Shown here one piece after another: positions 17,055-24,574 of a DNA stretch of 32,524 bases (positions are counted from its first letter, which is position 1; each line of letters starts with the position of its first letter). Location: contig JADZCC010000082.1 of NCBI GenBank assembly GCA_020851785.1, positions 1 through 32,524 of the forward strand, written 5' to 3'. Source of the stretch: Anaerolineales bacterium. Lineage in GTDB: Bacteria; Chloroflexota; Anaerolineae; Anaerolineales; Villigracilaceae. A program made the translations under genes and the position numbers. The notes under the pieces were generated by a model. It ran no database searches and was not told the origin of the DNA. It saw only the letters and a list, made by a program, of their open reading frames with translations.

Positions 17055-17816
17055 CTATCCCATCCTTCCGGTAATATACGCTTCGGTTAATTCCTGTTTG
17101 GGGGTGGTGAACATCTGGTCGGTGGGCGCGAATTCCACCAGTTCGCCCATCCAAAAGAAGCCGGTGTGATCGGAAACGCGCGCGGCTTGTTGCATGTTGT
17201 GCGTGACGATCACAATCGTATATTCCTGCTTCAAATCGGCGATGAGTTCTTCAACGCGCAAGGTGGCGATTGGGTCCAGCGCGGAAGTGGATTCGTCCAT
17301 GAGGATCACTTCCGGTTGCACGGCCACCACGCGCGCAATGCACAGGCGCTGTTGCTGACCGAGCGAAAGGCCCAACGCGTCTGCTTTTAAATTATCTTTC
17401 ACTTCGTCCCATAAGGCGGCGGCGATTAAACTTTTTTCCACGACTTCGTTGAGGTTAACGTCCAGCCCCATCACGCGCGGACCGAAGGCCACGTTGTCGT
17501 AAATGGATTGCGGAAACGGGTTGGGCTTTTGAAAGACCATGCCCACACGCTGGCGCAGGTTAACCACGTCCATCGTTTTGCCGTAAATATCCTCACCTTT
17601 GAGGAAGATTTTGCCTTCCACGCGGGTTCCGGCGATTGTGTCGTTCATCCGATTGAGACAGCGCAAGAAGGTGGACTTTCCGCAACCGGAAGGGCCGATT
17701 AAGGCCGTCACCTTTTGCGGTTGAATTTCAAGGCTGATGTTTGCAAGCGCCTTCTTGGCGGGGGGGTAGTAAAAGTCCAGGGCTTGGACTGAAAAAGCGG
17801 GGAGGGGGTTGGCCAT
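17055..17816 (-). CDS. pstB: lone PstB3 ATPase with altered signature motif
   Basis: The start is the ATG at 17816; longer in-frame starts to 18041 would overlap pstS2 and add a non-homologous tail. The 253-residue protein has intact Walker [10 protein letters not shown] (41-49), Q-loop Gln96 in [11 protein letters not shown], Walker B Asp174/Glu175 and H-loop His206 in [11 protein letters not shown]. The ABC signature reads LSLGQ (150-154) instead of LSGGQ (codon CTC for Gly), and the following motif is [13 protein letters not shown] instead of [13 protein letters not shown]. It is divergent from pstS2 and has no permease beside it on its own strand. Its defects complement those of PstB2, which suggests a heterodimer. 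A TAAAAT -10-like box ends seven bases before the ATG and there is no Shine-Dalgarno. Confidence 0.92.
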   Translation of the reverse strand: MANPLPAFSVQALDFYYPPAKKALANISLEIQPQKVTALIGPSGCGKSTFLRCLNRMNDTIAGTRVEGKIFLKGEDIYGKTMDVVNLRQRVGMVFQKPNPFPQSIYDNVAFGPRVMGLDVNLNEVVEKSLIAAALWDEVKDNLKADALGLSLGQQQRLCIARVVAVQPEVILMDESTSALDPIATLRVEELIADLKQEYTIVIVTHNMQQAARVSDHTGFFWMGELVEFAPTDQMFTTPKQELTEAYITGRMG

Positions 17817-17913
17817 GTTTTTGATTTTATCAAAGAAAAGGCCGGGGATTTGGAAAACAGCATTCGTGGCTGATTCAACTTTCGGCGCGGTGGAGGCGGT
17901 ATAATTCCACGCA
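17817..17913. promoter_or_regulatory. divergent promoter region pstB3 / pstS2
   Basis: On the plus strand TATAAT (17900-17905) lies eight bases before the pstS2 ATG. On the minus strand TAAAAT (complement of 17824-17829) lies seven bases before the pstB3 ATG. Neither start has a Shine-Dalgarno, so both messages may be leaderless. No good -35 boxes and no TTAACA repeats are visible, in contrast with pstS1. Confidence 0.5.
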
Positions 17914-18786
17914 ATGAAACGTTTTATCTCGCTTCTTTTTTTATTGTTGACGCTGACCGCTTGTCTCCCCCAATCTTCGCAAAACAGTTCCGATTCATCC
18001 GCCGAGTATATTGAAAATAAAGGCTCGGATACGATTGTCAACCTGGCGCTGGCCTGGGCTGAAAAATATCAGGCCGAAAATGCAGGCGTGCGCATTTCCG
18101 TTACGGGCGGCGGCACGGGTACCGGCATTGCGGCCCTGCTGAATAACACGGTGGATTTGGCTAACGCTTCCCGAAAAATCAAAGATGAGGAATTGGCAGA
18201 GGCGCGCGCGAAAGGCATTGAGCCGCTTGAATATGTGATTGCGCGCGACGCCATTGCCGTGATCGTCAACCCGCAAAACCCGGTGAGCCAATTAACCTTG
18301 AAACAAATTTCAGATATTTATAGCGGCAAAATTACAAACTGGACCGAGGTGGGCGGCGAAGATCGCCCGATTGTAAAACTTTCGCGCGAAACCAATTCTG
18401 GCACGCATATATATTTTTTGGAAACCGTTTTGCGGCTGGGAAACAAGGAAGATAAAACTCTGTTTTCAACCGATACTTTATTGCTCCCATCTTCAGAAGG
18501 GATTATCTCCGAAGTGCGCGACAACCCGAACGCGATTGGCTACGACGGCTTAGGCTATGTGCCGCACGATTTGAAGATGATCGCGATCGCTAAAGAAGCG
18601 GGCGGCGCTTATGTTCTGCCCTCGATTGCCACGGTCAATGATAAATCCTACGCGATTGCGCGTGATTTATATATCTACACTAATGGCGAACCGACGGGCG
18701 CGGTGAAACAATATCTGGATTGGATTTTCTCCGACGAAGCCCAGGCGATTGTGGCCGAGTTGGGGTTTGTGCCGGTGAAGCAGTAG
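17914..18786 (+). CDS. pstS: phosphate-binding lipoprotein PstS2
   Basis: This 290-residue protein has a lipoprotein signal ending LTLTACLPQ. The mature domain has the PstS-like anion loops [24 protein letters not shown] and [10 protein letters not shown], plus [17 protein letters not shown]. It is shorter than PstS1 and belongs to a different PstS subgroup. It should capture phosphate for PstC2/PstA2, but those genes now start 2.7 kb downstream because A+T-rich DNA with attC-like ends separates them. The stop codon TAG (18784-18786) overlaps GTTAGAG, close to the integron core site, and the interruption starts there. An alternative substrate such as another oxyanion cannot be excluded. Confidence 0.88.
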   Translation: MKRFISLLFLLLTLTACLPQSSQNSSDSSAEYIENKGSDTIVNLALAWAEKYQAENAGVRISVTGGGTGTGIAALLNNTVDLANASRKIKDEELAEARAKGIEPLEYVIARDAIAVIVNPQNPVSQLTLKQISDIYSGKITNWTEVGGEDRPIVKLSRETNSGTHIYFLETVLRLGNKEDKTLFSTDTLLLPSSEGIISEVRDNPNAIGYDGLGYVPHDLKMIAIAKEAGGAYVLPSIATVNDKSYAIARDLYIYTNGEPTGAVKQYLDWIFSDEAQAIVAELGFVPVKQ

Positions 18787-18792
18787 TTAGAG
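18786..18792 (+). other. integron core-site-like heptamer at the left edge of the insertion
   Basis: GTTAGAG matches six of seven positions of the integron core GTTRRRY and overlaps the last base of the pstS2 stop codon. It is a plausible secondary site where a cassette entered. On its own it is short and could be chance. Confidence 0.35.
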
Positions 18793-18820
18793 CCTTCCTT
18801 GCACAATTATCTAAGCTATT

Positions 18821-19627
18821 ATGAACAAACATCACAATTTAATTGAAGGTTGGCGCAAGTGCAATTTAGAGTCGCCGCCTTACTTGTTTCCTGATGATGA
18901 AAAACATTTTTCTGGTTTTTCAGATTCAAAAACCTACTATTCATTTAATGAATATGTCGCCAGTCCAGAATTTGGGGTTTCAGATATAAATTTACATCTT
19001 GGTTTGTTGCCGATACCATTTGCGGGCAATCTTGAAAATGCCTCAATTTTTATTCTCATGCTTAACCCTAGTTTGTCCGCAGGCGATTATTTTGCGGAGC
19101 AACAAATTGTAGAATTTAGAAATGCTCATATTCGCAGTTTGCGTCAGGAAAATGCCAATGATGAATTCCCATTTATTTTCCTAAATCCTGATTTTGCTTG
19201 GCATCCTGGATTTGGATATTGGCAAAAGAAGTTTCATAATATTATTGATGAAATCCGAAGGCAACAAAAAATCAGTTACCAAAAAGCAATGGGCATACTT
19301 TCAAGGAAATTGGCTTGTCTTGAGTTAATGCCTTATCATTCAAAATCGTTTGGCACAGGTTCTTTGCTTAATAAACTTCCATCAGTAAAAGTAATGCGGG
19401 ATTACGTTCAGGATGTCGTAATTCCAAAAGCAAAGTCAGATAACGCTATTGTCATTGCTACTCGCCAAGTAAAAAAGTGGCAATTACCGGAACATAAAAA
19501 TATAGTCATGTATGAGGGTGGTGAAACCCGCTCGGCGCATCTAACAATTTCCAGTCGTGGTGGTCAAGCCATTGCAAAAAAAATAGGACTTGTAAAGCAA
19601 AAAGCGGCTAACAAAGCGTGCGCTTGA
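18821..19627 (+). CDS. hypothetical protein in integron-like cassette 1
   Basis: I do not recognise this 268-residue protein with confidence. It is soluble, with no signal or membrane segment. Conserved-looking stretches are FILMLNPSLSAGDYF (about residue 76-91), FLNPDFAWHPGFGYWQKKF (about 120), LACLELMPYHSKSF (about 165) and TRSAHLTISSRGGQAI near the end. The NPS and xxPYHS blocks and the final Ser/Gly-rich loop recall the layout of uracil-DNA-glycosylase-fold proteins, but that is a weak impression. Codon use is A+T-rich compared with the pst2 genes on either side. Its stop codon lies inside the attC-like site that follows, as in many integron cassettes. Confidence 0.6.
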   Translation: MNKHHNLIEGWRKCNLESPPYLFPDDEKHFSGFSDSKTYYSFNEYVASPEFGVSDINLHLGLLPIPFAGNLENASIFILMLNPSLSAGDYFAEQQIVEFRNAHIRSLRQENANDEFPFIFLNPDFAWHPGFGYWQKKFHNIIDEIRRQQKISYQKAMGILSRKLACLELMPYHSKSFGTGSLLNKLPSVKVMRDYVQDVVIPKAKSDNAIVIATRQVKKWQLPEHKNIVMYEGGETRSAHLTISSRGGQAIAKKIGLVKQKAANKACA

Positions 19628-19735
19628 CGCTGGGGATTCTGCGGCATCCCGAACATTTTCTCCGCTGTCGAGTTTTTTCCACACCCAAAGCGGATTGCGC
19701 CAATGCCCGCCCGCAAGTAACCCAAGCCGATAGGC
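19606..19735 (+). repeat. attC-like recombination site 1 (degenerate)
   Basis: A 130-bp segment starting GGCTAACAAAGCGTG (R''-like, consensus RYYYAAC) and ending CAAGCCGATAGGC (R'-like, consensus GTTRRRY, second base changed). It overlaps the end of the cassette 1 gene. It aligns by eye with the segment at 21383-21522: both start CTAACAAA-CGTG, have a central T run, GCCCGCCC near the right end and finish with AA(G/A)CCGATAG. Both ends deviate from consensus, so function is uncertain. Confidence 0.5.
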
Positions 19736-19772
19736 GGGTAAATTCCAAGTCAAAAGGTGTTAAAATAACAGC

Positions 19773-20000
19773 GTGAAAATCTACCTTGATTTATGCGCTA
19801 TTCAAAGGCCACTTGATACATCGAATCAGATTCGAATTGTTTTAGAGTCGGAGGCCGTTCTTGGAATCATCGCTTTTTCCGATATTGGGCAGATTGAAAT
19901 ACTTTCCTCTGAAGCCTTGCTTTACGAAGGCGAACAAACTTCTTTATCAATCCGAAAAGAACATACTTCAGCCGTTTTAGCAAAGGCCAAGAGCCTGCCT
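19773..20000 (+). pseudogene. truncated PIN-domain (VapC-like) gene
   Basis: The first ~74 residues read like a PIN-domain ribonuclease toxin: MKIYLDLCAIQRPLD with the first catalytic aspartate at residue 6, then RIVLESEAVLGII and IEILSSEALLYE with a second acidic position, and SIRKEHTSAVLAKAKSL. After about 19995 the homology stops and the frame runs on to 20126 as unrelated sequence, so the C-terminal half with the remaining catalytic acids is missing. No antitoxin gene is visible upstream. It lies just after attC-like site 1, consistent with toxin-antitoxin genes often carried by integron cassettes. It is most likely inactive. Confidence 0.6.
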
Positions 20001-20290
20001 TTAACGCATTCAGTGAACCATACCCACATGACAATACTCCGGGGAGAGCAAATTGGGATGAAACTCTCACTCTTGTTGAGGCAGTTCTTGATAGAAAAGA
20101 CACTGGAGCAGACAGCGCACTCATAGACCCGAACGTCGTCACCTATTGTTCGCAAAGCTCAGGACTGGAACCGCCTGCCGACCCAATGCCTGATGATGAT
20201 AGCAACGGTATTGCGGGGTGGGAAATAAGTGGTGATGGTACACGCGTACAGTACTACTTCAACGATGGACGCGCTCCCAACTGCAAATAA
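19995..20290 (+). pseudogene. 3' fragment of an unknown gene fused to the PIN remnant
   Basis: In the frame one base behind the PIN gene, an open frame runs from 19913 to a TAA at 20288-20290 with no usable start codon near its beginning. From about 19995 it has the look of real coding sequence: EPAFNAFSEPYPHDNTPG, WDETLTLVEAVLDRKDTGAD, LIDPNVVTYCSQ and a C-terminal PMPDDDSNGIAGWEISGDG ending in APNCK. The family is not recognised. It ends ten bases before the next start codon and overlaps that gene's Shine-Dalgarno. It looks like a gene whose 5' half was replaced by the PIN remnant. Confidence 0.45.
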
Positions 20291-20300
20291 AGGAGAATTT

Positions 20301-21344
20301 ATGTTAAAAAACAAGCGCTTCTTGTTAATTTTGTTTTTGCTGATAGTCGCGATCTTAATTTGCTTTCCTTTCTTAAATTTCAAGAGACAGCCCCTCCCTA
20401 CGAAAAACGTAATTCTGTACACTTTGGGCAATAAGGATAGCTATATCCTAGATATAACTACAGGAAGAACTTTACTGGTTGCTCCCGGGTTGGCAGGTGT
20501 TGCCTGGTCGCCTTCTGGAAAGAAAGTCCTATATAGAAATGTATTTACTGAAGAAGAGACAGGCGGACTCTGGATTAGCGAATCAGATGGCTCACATCTT
20601 CAACAAGTCTTTAGCATGGCTGACTATCCAAAGATGAGGATATTTCGGGCATTGTGGCTGACCGATCGTATTGTATTGCTCAACCTGGTTGATGCTCATA
20701 ATATTTTTTCTTATAAATTAGAAGTAGACACCATGAATTTAATAAACATGGGAGAAAACACAAGATTTGATTTCACAACTCCAGATGGGGATTATTGGAT
20801 ACAAACCCGCTTTGAAGAGCCTAATCGATTCGAAATTGCATCCTTTTCTAAAGTATATGACTCTACCCAAGAGATAAGATACAGTTATTCTGCGGGGGAT
20901 AGACCAAGAGCTGCTTACTCTCCAGACGGAAGGCGATTAGTTTATCCTGCAGACACCTCATTAGCTGGGAATAAAGGCGACCTGTGGGTATGCGATGTTG
21001 ATAAAGATGGTTTTTCAAATATGCGTTTTTTTGTAAATGTGGGAAGCTATGCTGTTGATTATCAGTGGTCCCCTGATGGAAAAACATTAGGAGTACTTAA
21101 TGGCAGTGTTTTTACTCTATTAGATGGTGAAACGGGCAAGACTCTTAAGGAATTTCAGATAAAAAGCAAACTAACCAGATTCTGGTGGTCTCCCGATTCA
21201 AGATCAATAATCACCGATGATATTAATGATATTTGGAAACTAAATTTAGAAACAGGAGAAATAAGGAACATACTTAATCATGAAAAGGTGAAATCCGACA
21301 TTCCAATATTAGTAGTGGACTGGCGATTCGTTCCAATACCGTAG
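20301..21344 (+). CDS. membrane-anchored WD40-like (PD40/TolB-type) beta-propeller protein
   Basis: The ATG at 20301 has AAGGAG at 20290-20295; earlier in-frame codons lack one. The 347-residue product starts with a single transmembrane anchor (residues about 7-25, FLLILFLLIVAILICFPFL) and a basic end KNKR. This would place the rest outside the membrane. The remainder contains PD40-type blades, each marked by a WSP motif: VAWSPSGKKVLYRN (about residue 71), AAYSPDGRRLVYPAD (about 205), YQWSPDGKTLGVLN (about 255) and FWWSPDSRSIITDD (about 295). No enzymatic motif is visible. Such propellers usually bind proteins or glycans. It is A+T-rich and lies in the second cassette-like unit. Confidence 0.7.
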   Translation: MLKNKRFLLILFLLIVAILICFPFLNFKRQPLPTKNVILYTLGNKDSYILDITTGRTLLVAPGLAGVAWSPSGKKVLYRNVFTEEETGGLWISESDGSHLQQVFSMADYPKMRIFRALWLTDRIVLLNLVDAHNIFSYKLEVDTMNLINMGENTRFDFTTPDGDYWIQTRFEEPNRFEIASFSKVYDSTQEIRYSYSAGDRPRAAYSPDGRRLVYPADTSLAGNKGDLWVCDVDKDGFSNMRFFVNVGSYAVDYQWSPDGKTLGVLNGSVFTLLDGETGKTLKEFQIKSKLTRFWWSPDSRSIITDDINDIWKLNLETGEIRNILNHEKVKSDIPILVVDWRFVPIP

Positions 21345-21382
21345 CCTGTTAAACGTGTTTGAAATCTTACACACACAAACCC

Positions 21383-21522
21383 ACCTAACAAAACGTGTGG
21401 CCGACTAGTGGGACTACCCTTTGAGCGTGTGCCATTTACGGGCTTTTTTCTACGCTGAATATTTTTCTGCCCTCAGGCATTATCCCAGCCCGCCCCAAAT
21501 CCGCTAACGCAAACCGATAGAA
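21383..21522 (+). repeat. attC-like recombination site 2 (degenerate)
   Basis: A 140-bp segment that begins with ACCTAAC, a perfect R'' match (RYYYAAC), followed by AAAACGTG, and ends CAAACCGATAGAA, a poor R' match. Its similarity to the 19606-19735 segment at both ends and in the middle is the main support. It ends six bases before the pstC2 start codon, the right boundary of the foreign block. Confidence 0.5.
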
Positions 21523-21528
21523 AACCTT

Positions 21529-22425
21529 ATGGAAAAATCATTATCTCTGCGCGAATTTATCATCACTCGTTTAATTCAAGCCTCCGGCTATTCAGCGATC
21601 CTTTTTGTGGCGTTGATTTTTTTCTTCCTCCTGCGCGAAGGCCTGCCAACGCTCAGCGAAGTGGGCGTTACTTCTTTGCTCAACGTCCGCTGGTATCCAA
21701 TCGAAGATTACTTTGGCATCCTGCCGCTCCTCAGCGGTTCGCTAATCGTCACGTTGGGCGCGGCTCTGGTGGCCGTGCCGCTCGGCGTGGGGACGGCGGT
21801 TTATATTTCTGAAATTGCGCCGCGTTGGATGCGCGAAATCCTCAAGCCGTTGGTGGAATTGCTCGGCGGATTGCCCTCCGTCGTTTTGGGATTTTTAGGA
21901 ATTTTGATCGTCTCGCCATTTTTGCGCGTCTTTCTGGACCTGCCAACTGGTCTGACGGCCTTTACAGGGTCCTTGCTGTTGGGCGGGATCGCCGTGCCGA
22001 CGATCGTCTCCGTGGCGGAAGACGCGCTGGACGCAGTACCGCGCGCCTTCCGCGAAGGCGCCTGGGCCTTGGGCGCCACGCATTGGCAAACGATTTGGCG
22101 GGTCACTTTACCGGCGGCTAAATCGGGCGTGCTGACCGGCGTCATGCTCGGCATTGGGCGCGCCATCGGCGAAACGATGACCGTGATGATGGTGACGGGC
22201 AACGCTCCGGTGTTGGCCGTAAAACTTGGCAGTTTGTTTCACCCTGTCCGCACGATGACGGCCACCATCGCCGCCGAAATGGGCGAAGTGGCCAACGGAA
22301 GCCAGCATTATCACGTTTTGTTTTTCATTGGGATGACGCTTTTTCTCATCTCCCTGCTGGTGAACGTGATCGCCTCTTCCGTCATCTTTCAATCCAAAAA
22401 ACGCGCCGAGAGGGTCTTGTCTTAA
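21529..22425 (+). CDS. pstC: phosphate ABC transporter permease PstC2
   Basis: This 298-residue six-helix permease has the EAA coupling motif near residues 180-215: ALGATHWQTIWRVTLPAAKSG, then GIGRAIGETMTVMMVTG. It belongs with PstS2, PstA2 and PstB2. Its composition is G+C-richer than pst set 1 and than the block just upstream. With attC-like site 2 ending six bases before the ATG, no native promoter or Shine-Dalgarno is visible. Transcription must read through from the cassettes or from pstS2. Three bases separate it from pstA2. Confidence 0.93.
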   Translation: MEKSLSLREFIITRLIQASGYSAILFVALIFFFLLREGLPTLSEVGVTSLLNVRWYPIEDYFGILPLLSGSLIVTLGAALVAVPLGVGTAVYISEIAPRWMREILKPLVELLGGLPSVVLGFLGILIVSPFLRVFLDLPTGLTAFTGSLLLGGIAVPTIVSVAEDALDAVPRAFREGAWALGATHWQTIWRVTLPAAKSGVLTGVMLGIGRAIGETMTVMMVTGNAPVLAVKLGSLFHPVRTMTATIAAEMGEVANGSQHYHVLFFIGMTLFLISLLVNVIASSVIFQSKKRAERVLS

Positions 22426-22428
22426 GCC

Positions 22429-23295
22429 ATGCTCTTAAAACTTTTTTCCCGCAACCGCCATACCGTTCAAAAACTCGGCTTTACGCTGATTACGCTCGTC
22501 GCGGTGATTACCGTCCTGCCGATCGTCGGCACGGTGATCTTCATTTTAGTCAAAGGCGGTTCGGCCCTTTCGCTGGAATTCTTAACCGGCTTTCCGCGCG
22601 ATGGAATGCGCGCTGGCGGAATTTTACCGGCCATCATTGGCACGCTCTACTTGACGTTTGGCACAGCCTTGTTTTCTGTGCCGTTGGGCATCGCCGCGGC
22701 CATCTATCTGGCGGAATATGCCAAAGACAACCGCGCCACGCGCGCGATTCGCCTGGCAATCATCAACCTGGCGGGAATCCCTTCGGTGGTTTACGGACTC
22801 TTTGGCTTGGGCTTGTTCGTCTTATTTCTAAAACTCGGCACATCCATTTTGGCCGCCTCGCTGACGCTTTCAATTATGACCCTGCCGGTGATCATCAGCA
22901 CGGCCGAAGAAGCCATTCGCTCCGTGCCGCAATCGTTTCGCACGGTGAGCATTTCGCTGGGCGCCACCCGCTGGCAGACGATTCGGCGCATCGTCCTCAA
23001 GGAAGCTTTGCCCGGCATCCTGACGGGCGTAATCCTCGGACTGGAACGCGCCGCGGGCGAAACCGCTCCCATCCTCTTCACCGGCGCGGCCTTCTTTTTA
23101 CCGCGTTTACCCAACTCGCCTTTTGACGCGACGATGGCCCTGCCCTATCACTTATTCGTCATCTCTACGCAAGTGCCGGAGATGCCGATTCAAATTCAAT
23201 ATGGCACGGCGTTGGTCTTGCTGATCTTTGTGCTGACGATGAACATCGTCGCCACAGTCATTCGTTCACGGGCGCGGGCTAAAAGACAATGGTAA
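22429..23295 (+). CDS. pstA: phosphate ABC transporter permease PstA2
   Basis: This 288-residue permease is of ordinary PstA length, without the extracytoplasmic insertion of PstA1. Predicted helices include TLITLVAVITVLPIVGTVIFILV (about 18-40). The EAA motif is [24 protein letters not shown], then LGLERAAGETAPILFTG. It partners PstC2. It is separated from its ATPase gene pstB2 by an inserted four-helix-bundle gene, which splits what should be a tight pstA-pstB pair. Confidence 0.92.
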   Translation: MLLKLFSRNRHTVQKLGFTLITLVAVITVLPIVGTVIFILVKGGSALSLEFLTGFPRDGMRAGGILPAIIGTLYLTFGTALFSVPLGIAAAIYLAEYAKDNRATRAIRLAIINLAGIPSVVYGLFGLGLFVLFLKLGTSILAASLTLSIMTLPVIISTAEEAIRSVPQSFRTVSISLGATRWQTIRRIVLKEALPGILTGVILGLERAAGETAPILFTGAAFFLPRLPNSPFDATMALPYHLFVISTQVPEMPIQIQYGTALVLLIFVLTMNIVATVIRSRARAKRQW

Positions 23296-23296
23296 G

Positions 23297-23325
23297 TTTA
23301 GACCATAGACGCTGGACGATTGACC
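23297..23325. repeat. left flanking tract of the four-helix-bundle gene
   Basis: The spacer holds GACCATAGAC, then GCTGGACGATTGACCATG. Its words GACCAT, GGACGA and GATTGAC reappear in inverted orientation after the gene (23741-23769), so the small gene sits between an imperfect inverted pair. Confidence 0.5.
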
Positions 23326-23739
23326 ATGCCGTATAAATTTGAGCAGTTGGATGTCTGGAAACTTTCTTTGGAATACATTGATTCTATTTATTTAATGGCT
23401 GAAAAACTGCCAAAGAGCGAAGAATATAATTTGAAATCGCAAATAATCAGAGCCGCAACGTCCATTTCATTAAATATCGCCGAAGGTTCAACCGGACAAT
23501 CGGATGCAGAGCAAGCTAGATTTTTGGGTATGGCTATTCGTTCGCTGATTGAGACGGTTGCGTGTCAGCGCCTTATTCAAAGGCGAAATTATGTTCAGGA
23601 TGAAGTCTTTATGAAAAAAGTGTACGAAGATTCTCAAGGATTGGCTAGAAAATTACAGTCCTTTAGAAAATTTTTATTAAACGCCTCGTACAAAGTCAAA
23701 GAAGAAACCCCCGAATATGGAGATGACAATTTGATATAA
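23326..23739 (+). CDS. four-helix-bundle protein (23S rRNA intervening-sequence / Avd-like family)
   Basis: The ATG at 23326 is preferred to an in-frame TTG six bases earlier; the product is 137 residues. It shows the family hallmarks YKFEQLDVWKLSLEYIDSIY, LKSQIIRAATSISLNIAEGS, AEQARFLGMAIRSLIETVACQ and a C-terminal helix. These proteins form a four-helix bundle, are related to Avd of diversity-generating retroelements and to the product encoded in 23S rRNA intervening sequences, and often appear as isolated cassettes. No reverse transcriptase or variable repeat is present in the window, so this is not a DGR. It interrupts pstA2-pstB2 in the same orientation and does not block transcription. 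Its function is unknown. Confidence 0.85.
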   Translation: MPYKFEQLDVWKLSLEYIDSIYLMAEKLPKSEEYNLKSQIIRAATSISLNIAEGSTGQSDAEQARFLGMAIRSLIETVACQRLIQRRNYVQDEVFMKKVYEDSQGLARKLQSFRKFLLNASYKVKEETPEYGDDNLI

Positions 23740-23740
23740 A

Positions 23741-23769
23741 TGGTCTTATCGTCCATCGTCAATCGTCTT
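23741..23769. repeat. right flanking tract of the four-helix-bundle gene
   Basis: TGGTCTTATCGTCCATCGTCAATCGTC-type sequence, internally repetitive (GTCCATC, GTCAATC). Its reverse complement shares GATTGAC, GGACGA and GACCA words with the left tract at 23297-23325. Confidence 0.5.
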
Positions 23770-23775
23770 TTACAC

Positions 23776-24531
23776 ATGAACAAAATCCAAATTCAAAACC
23801 TCTCATTACAATATTCCGACGGCACCGAGTCGTTGAGAAACGTCAGCATGGAGATTCGTCAGAACGCCGTCACCGTGCTGTTCGGTCCGGCGGGCGGCGG
23901 TAAATCCACTTTACTGCGCTGTCTAAATCGCCTCAACGATCTGGCGGAAGTCAAAACCAGTTCCGGTCAAATTTTGATTGACGGCGTCAACATTCTCGAC
24001 CCAAAAATTGACGTGGTGGCCTTGCGCCGCAAAGTGGGCATGGTCTTTGCCCGGCCAGTGCCGCTCCCCATGAGCATCCGCGAGAATGTAATTTATGGGC
24101 TGGAATTGGCTGGCGAAAAAAGGAAATCGAAATTGGATGAAGCGGTTGAACGCAGTTTAAAACTCGCCGCCATTTGGGATGAAGTCAAAGACCGCTTAAA
24201 CGATCCGGCGATTGCGCTTTCCGGCGGGCAACAGCAACGCGTCTGTTTGGCGCGCGCGCTGGCCCTGCAACCGGAGATTGTCCTGCTGGACGAACCCACT
24301 TCGGGCCTTGACCCGATTTCAACCGGTAAAGTAGAAGCGGCTTTGCAGGAATTGAAAAAAGAATTTACCATCATCCTTGTGCCGCAATCCGTTCAACAGG
24401 CCGGGCGCACCGCCGATGCCGCCGCTTTCTTTTTGCAAGGCGAGCTGATCGAATATGCCGAGGGCAAAAATTTATTCACCGCGCCCAAACATAAAAAAAC
24501 CGAAGATTACATTATGGGGCGCTTTGGTTAA
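23776..24531 (+). CDS. pstB: PstB2 ATPase lacking Q-loop Gln and H-loop His
   Basis: The start is the ATG at 23776; an in-frame ATG at 23740 would add residues encoded by the flanking repeat tract. The 251-residue protein has Walker A GPAGGGKST (37-45), signature LSGGQ (148-152) and Walker B VLLDEP (Asp172, Glu173). The Q-loop reads GMVFARPVPLP, with Ala92 where PstB has Gln. The H-loop reads ILVPQSVQQAGR, with Gln204 in place of the switch His. DNA codons at these points (GCC and CAA) are clear, and the frame is otherwise intact. A homodimer should hydrolyse ATP poorly; pairing with PstB3 would supply the missing residues at one site. It completes the pstS2-C2-A2-B2 set. Confidence 0.92.
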   Translation: MNKIQIQNLSLQYSDGTESLRNVSMEIRQNAVTVLFGPAGGGKSTLLRCLNRLNDLAEVKTSSGQILIDGVNILDPKIDVVALRRKVGMVFARPVPLPMSIRENVIYGLELAGEKRKSKLDEAVERSLKLAAIWDEVKDRLNDPAIALSGGQQQRVCLARALALQPEIVLLDEPTSGLDPISTGKVEAALQELKKEFTIILVPQSVQQAGRTADAAAFFLQGELIEYAEGKNLFTAPKHKKTEDYIMGRFG

Positions 24532-24534
24532 ACA

Positions 24535-24569
24535 AAAGTGACAGTCATCTTCAAGATGACTGTCACTTT
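24535..24569. terminator. bidirectional terminator between pstB2 and the NAD-salvage operon
   Basis: AAAGTGACAGTCATCTT and its complement form a near-perfect 17-bp inverted repeat with almost no loop, four bases after the pstB2 stop and just before the convergent pncB stop. Confidence 0.85.
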
Positions 24570-24574
24570 ATAAA

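Noticed and set aside
17817..18041. A 75-codon N-terminal extension of pstB3 in the same frame
   Set aside because: It runs back into the divergent pstS2 gene, is not PstB-like, and the ATG at 17816 opens directly into conserved PstB sequence.
18787..21528. Classical insertion sequence or transposon between pstS2 and pstC2
   Set aside because: No transposase-like gene and no terminal inverted repeats at the boundaries; attC-like ends explain the block better.
23326..23739. Part of a diversity-generating retroelement
   Set aside because: The four-helix-bundle protein resembles Avd, but no reverse transcriptase and no template/variable repeat pair is seen in the window.
23776..24531. pstB2 as a decayed pseudogene
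   Set aside because: The frame is intact at full length with Walker A, signature and Walker B conserved; only two specific catalytic loops are changed, which looks selective rather than random.
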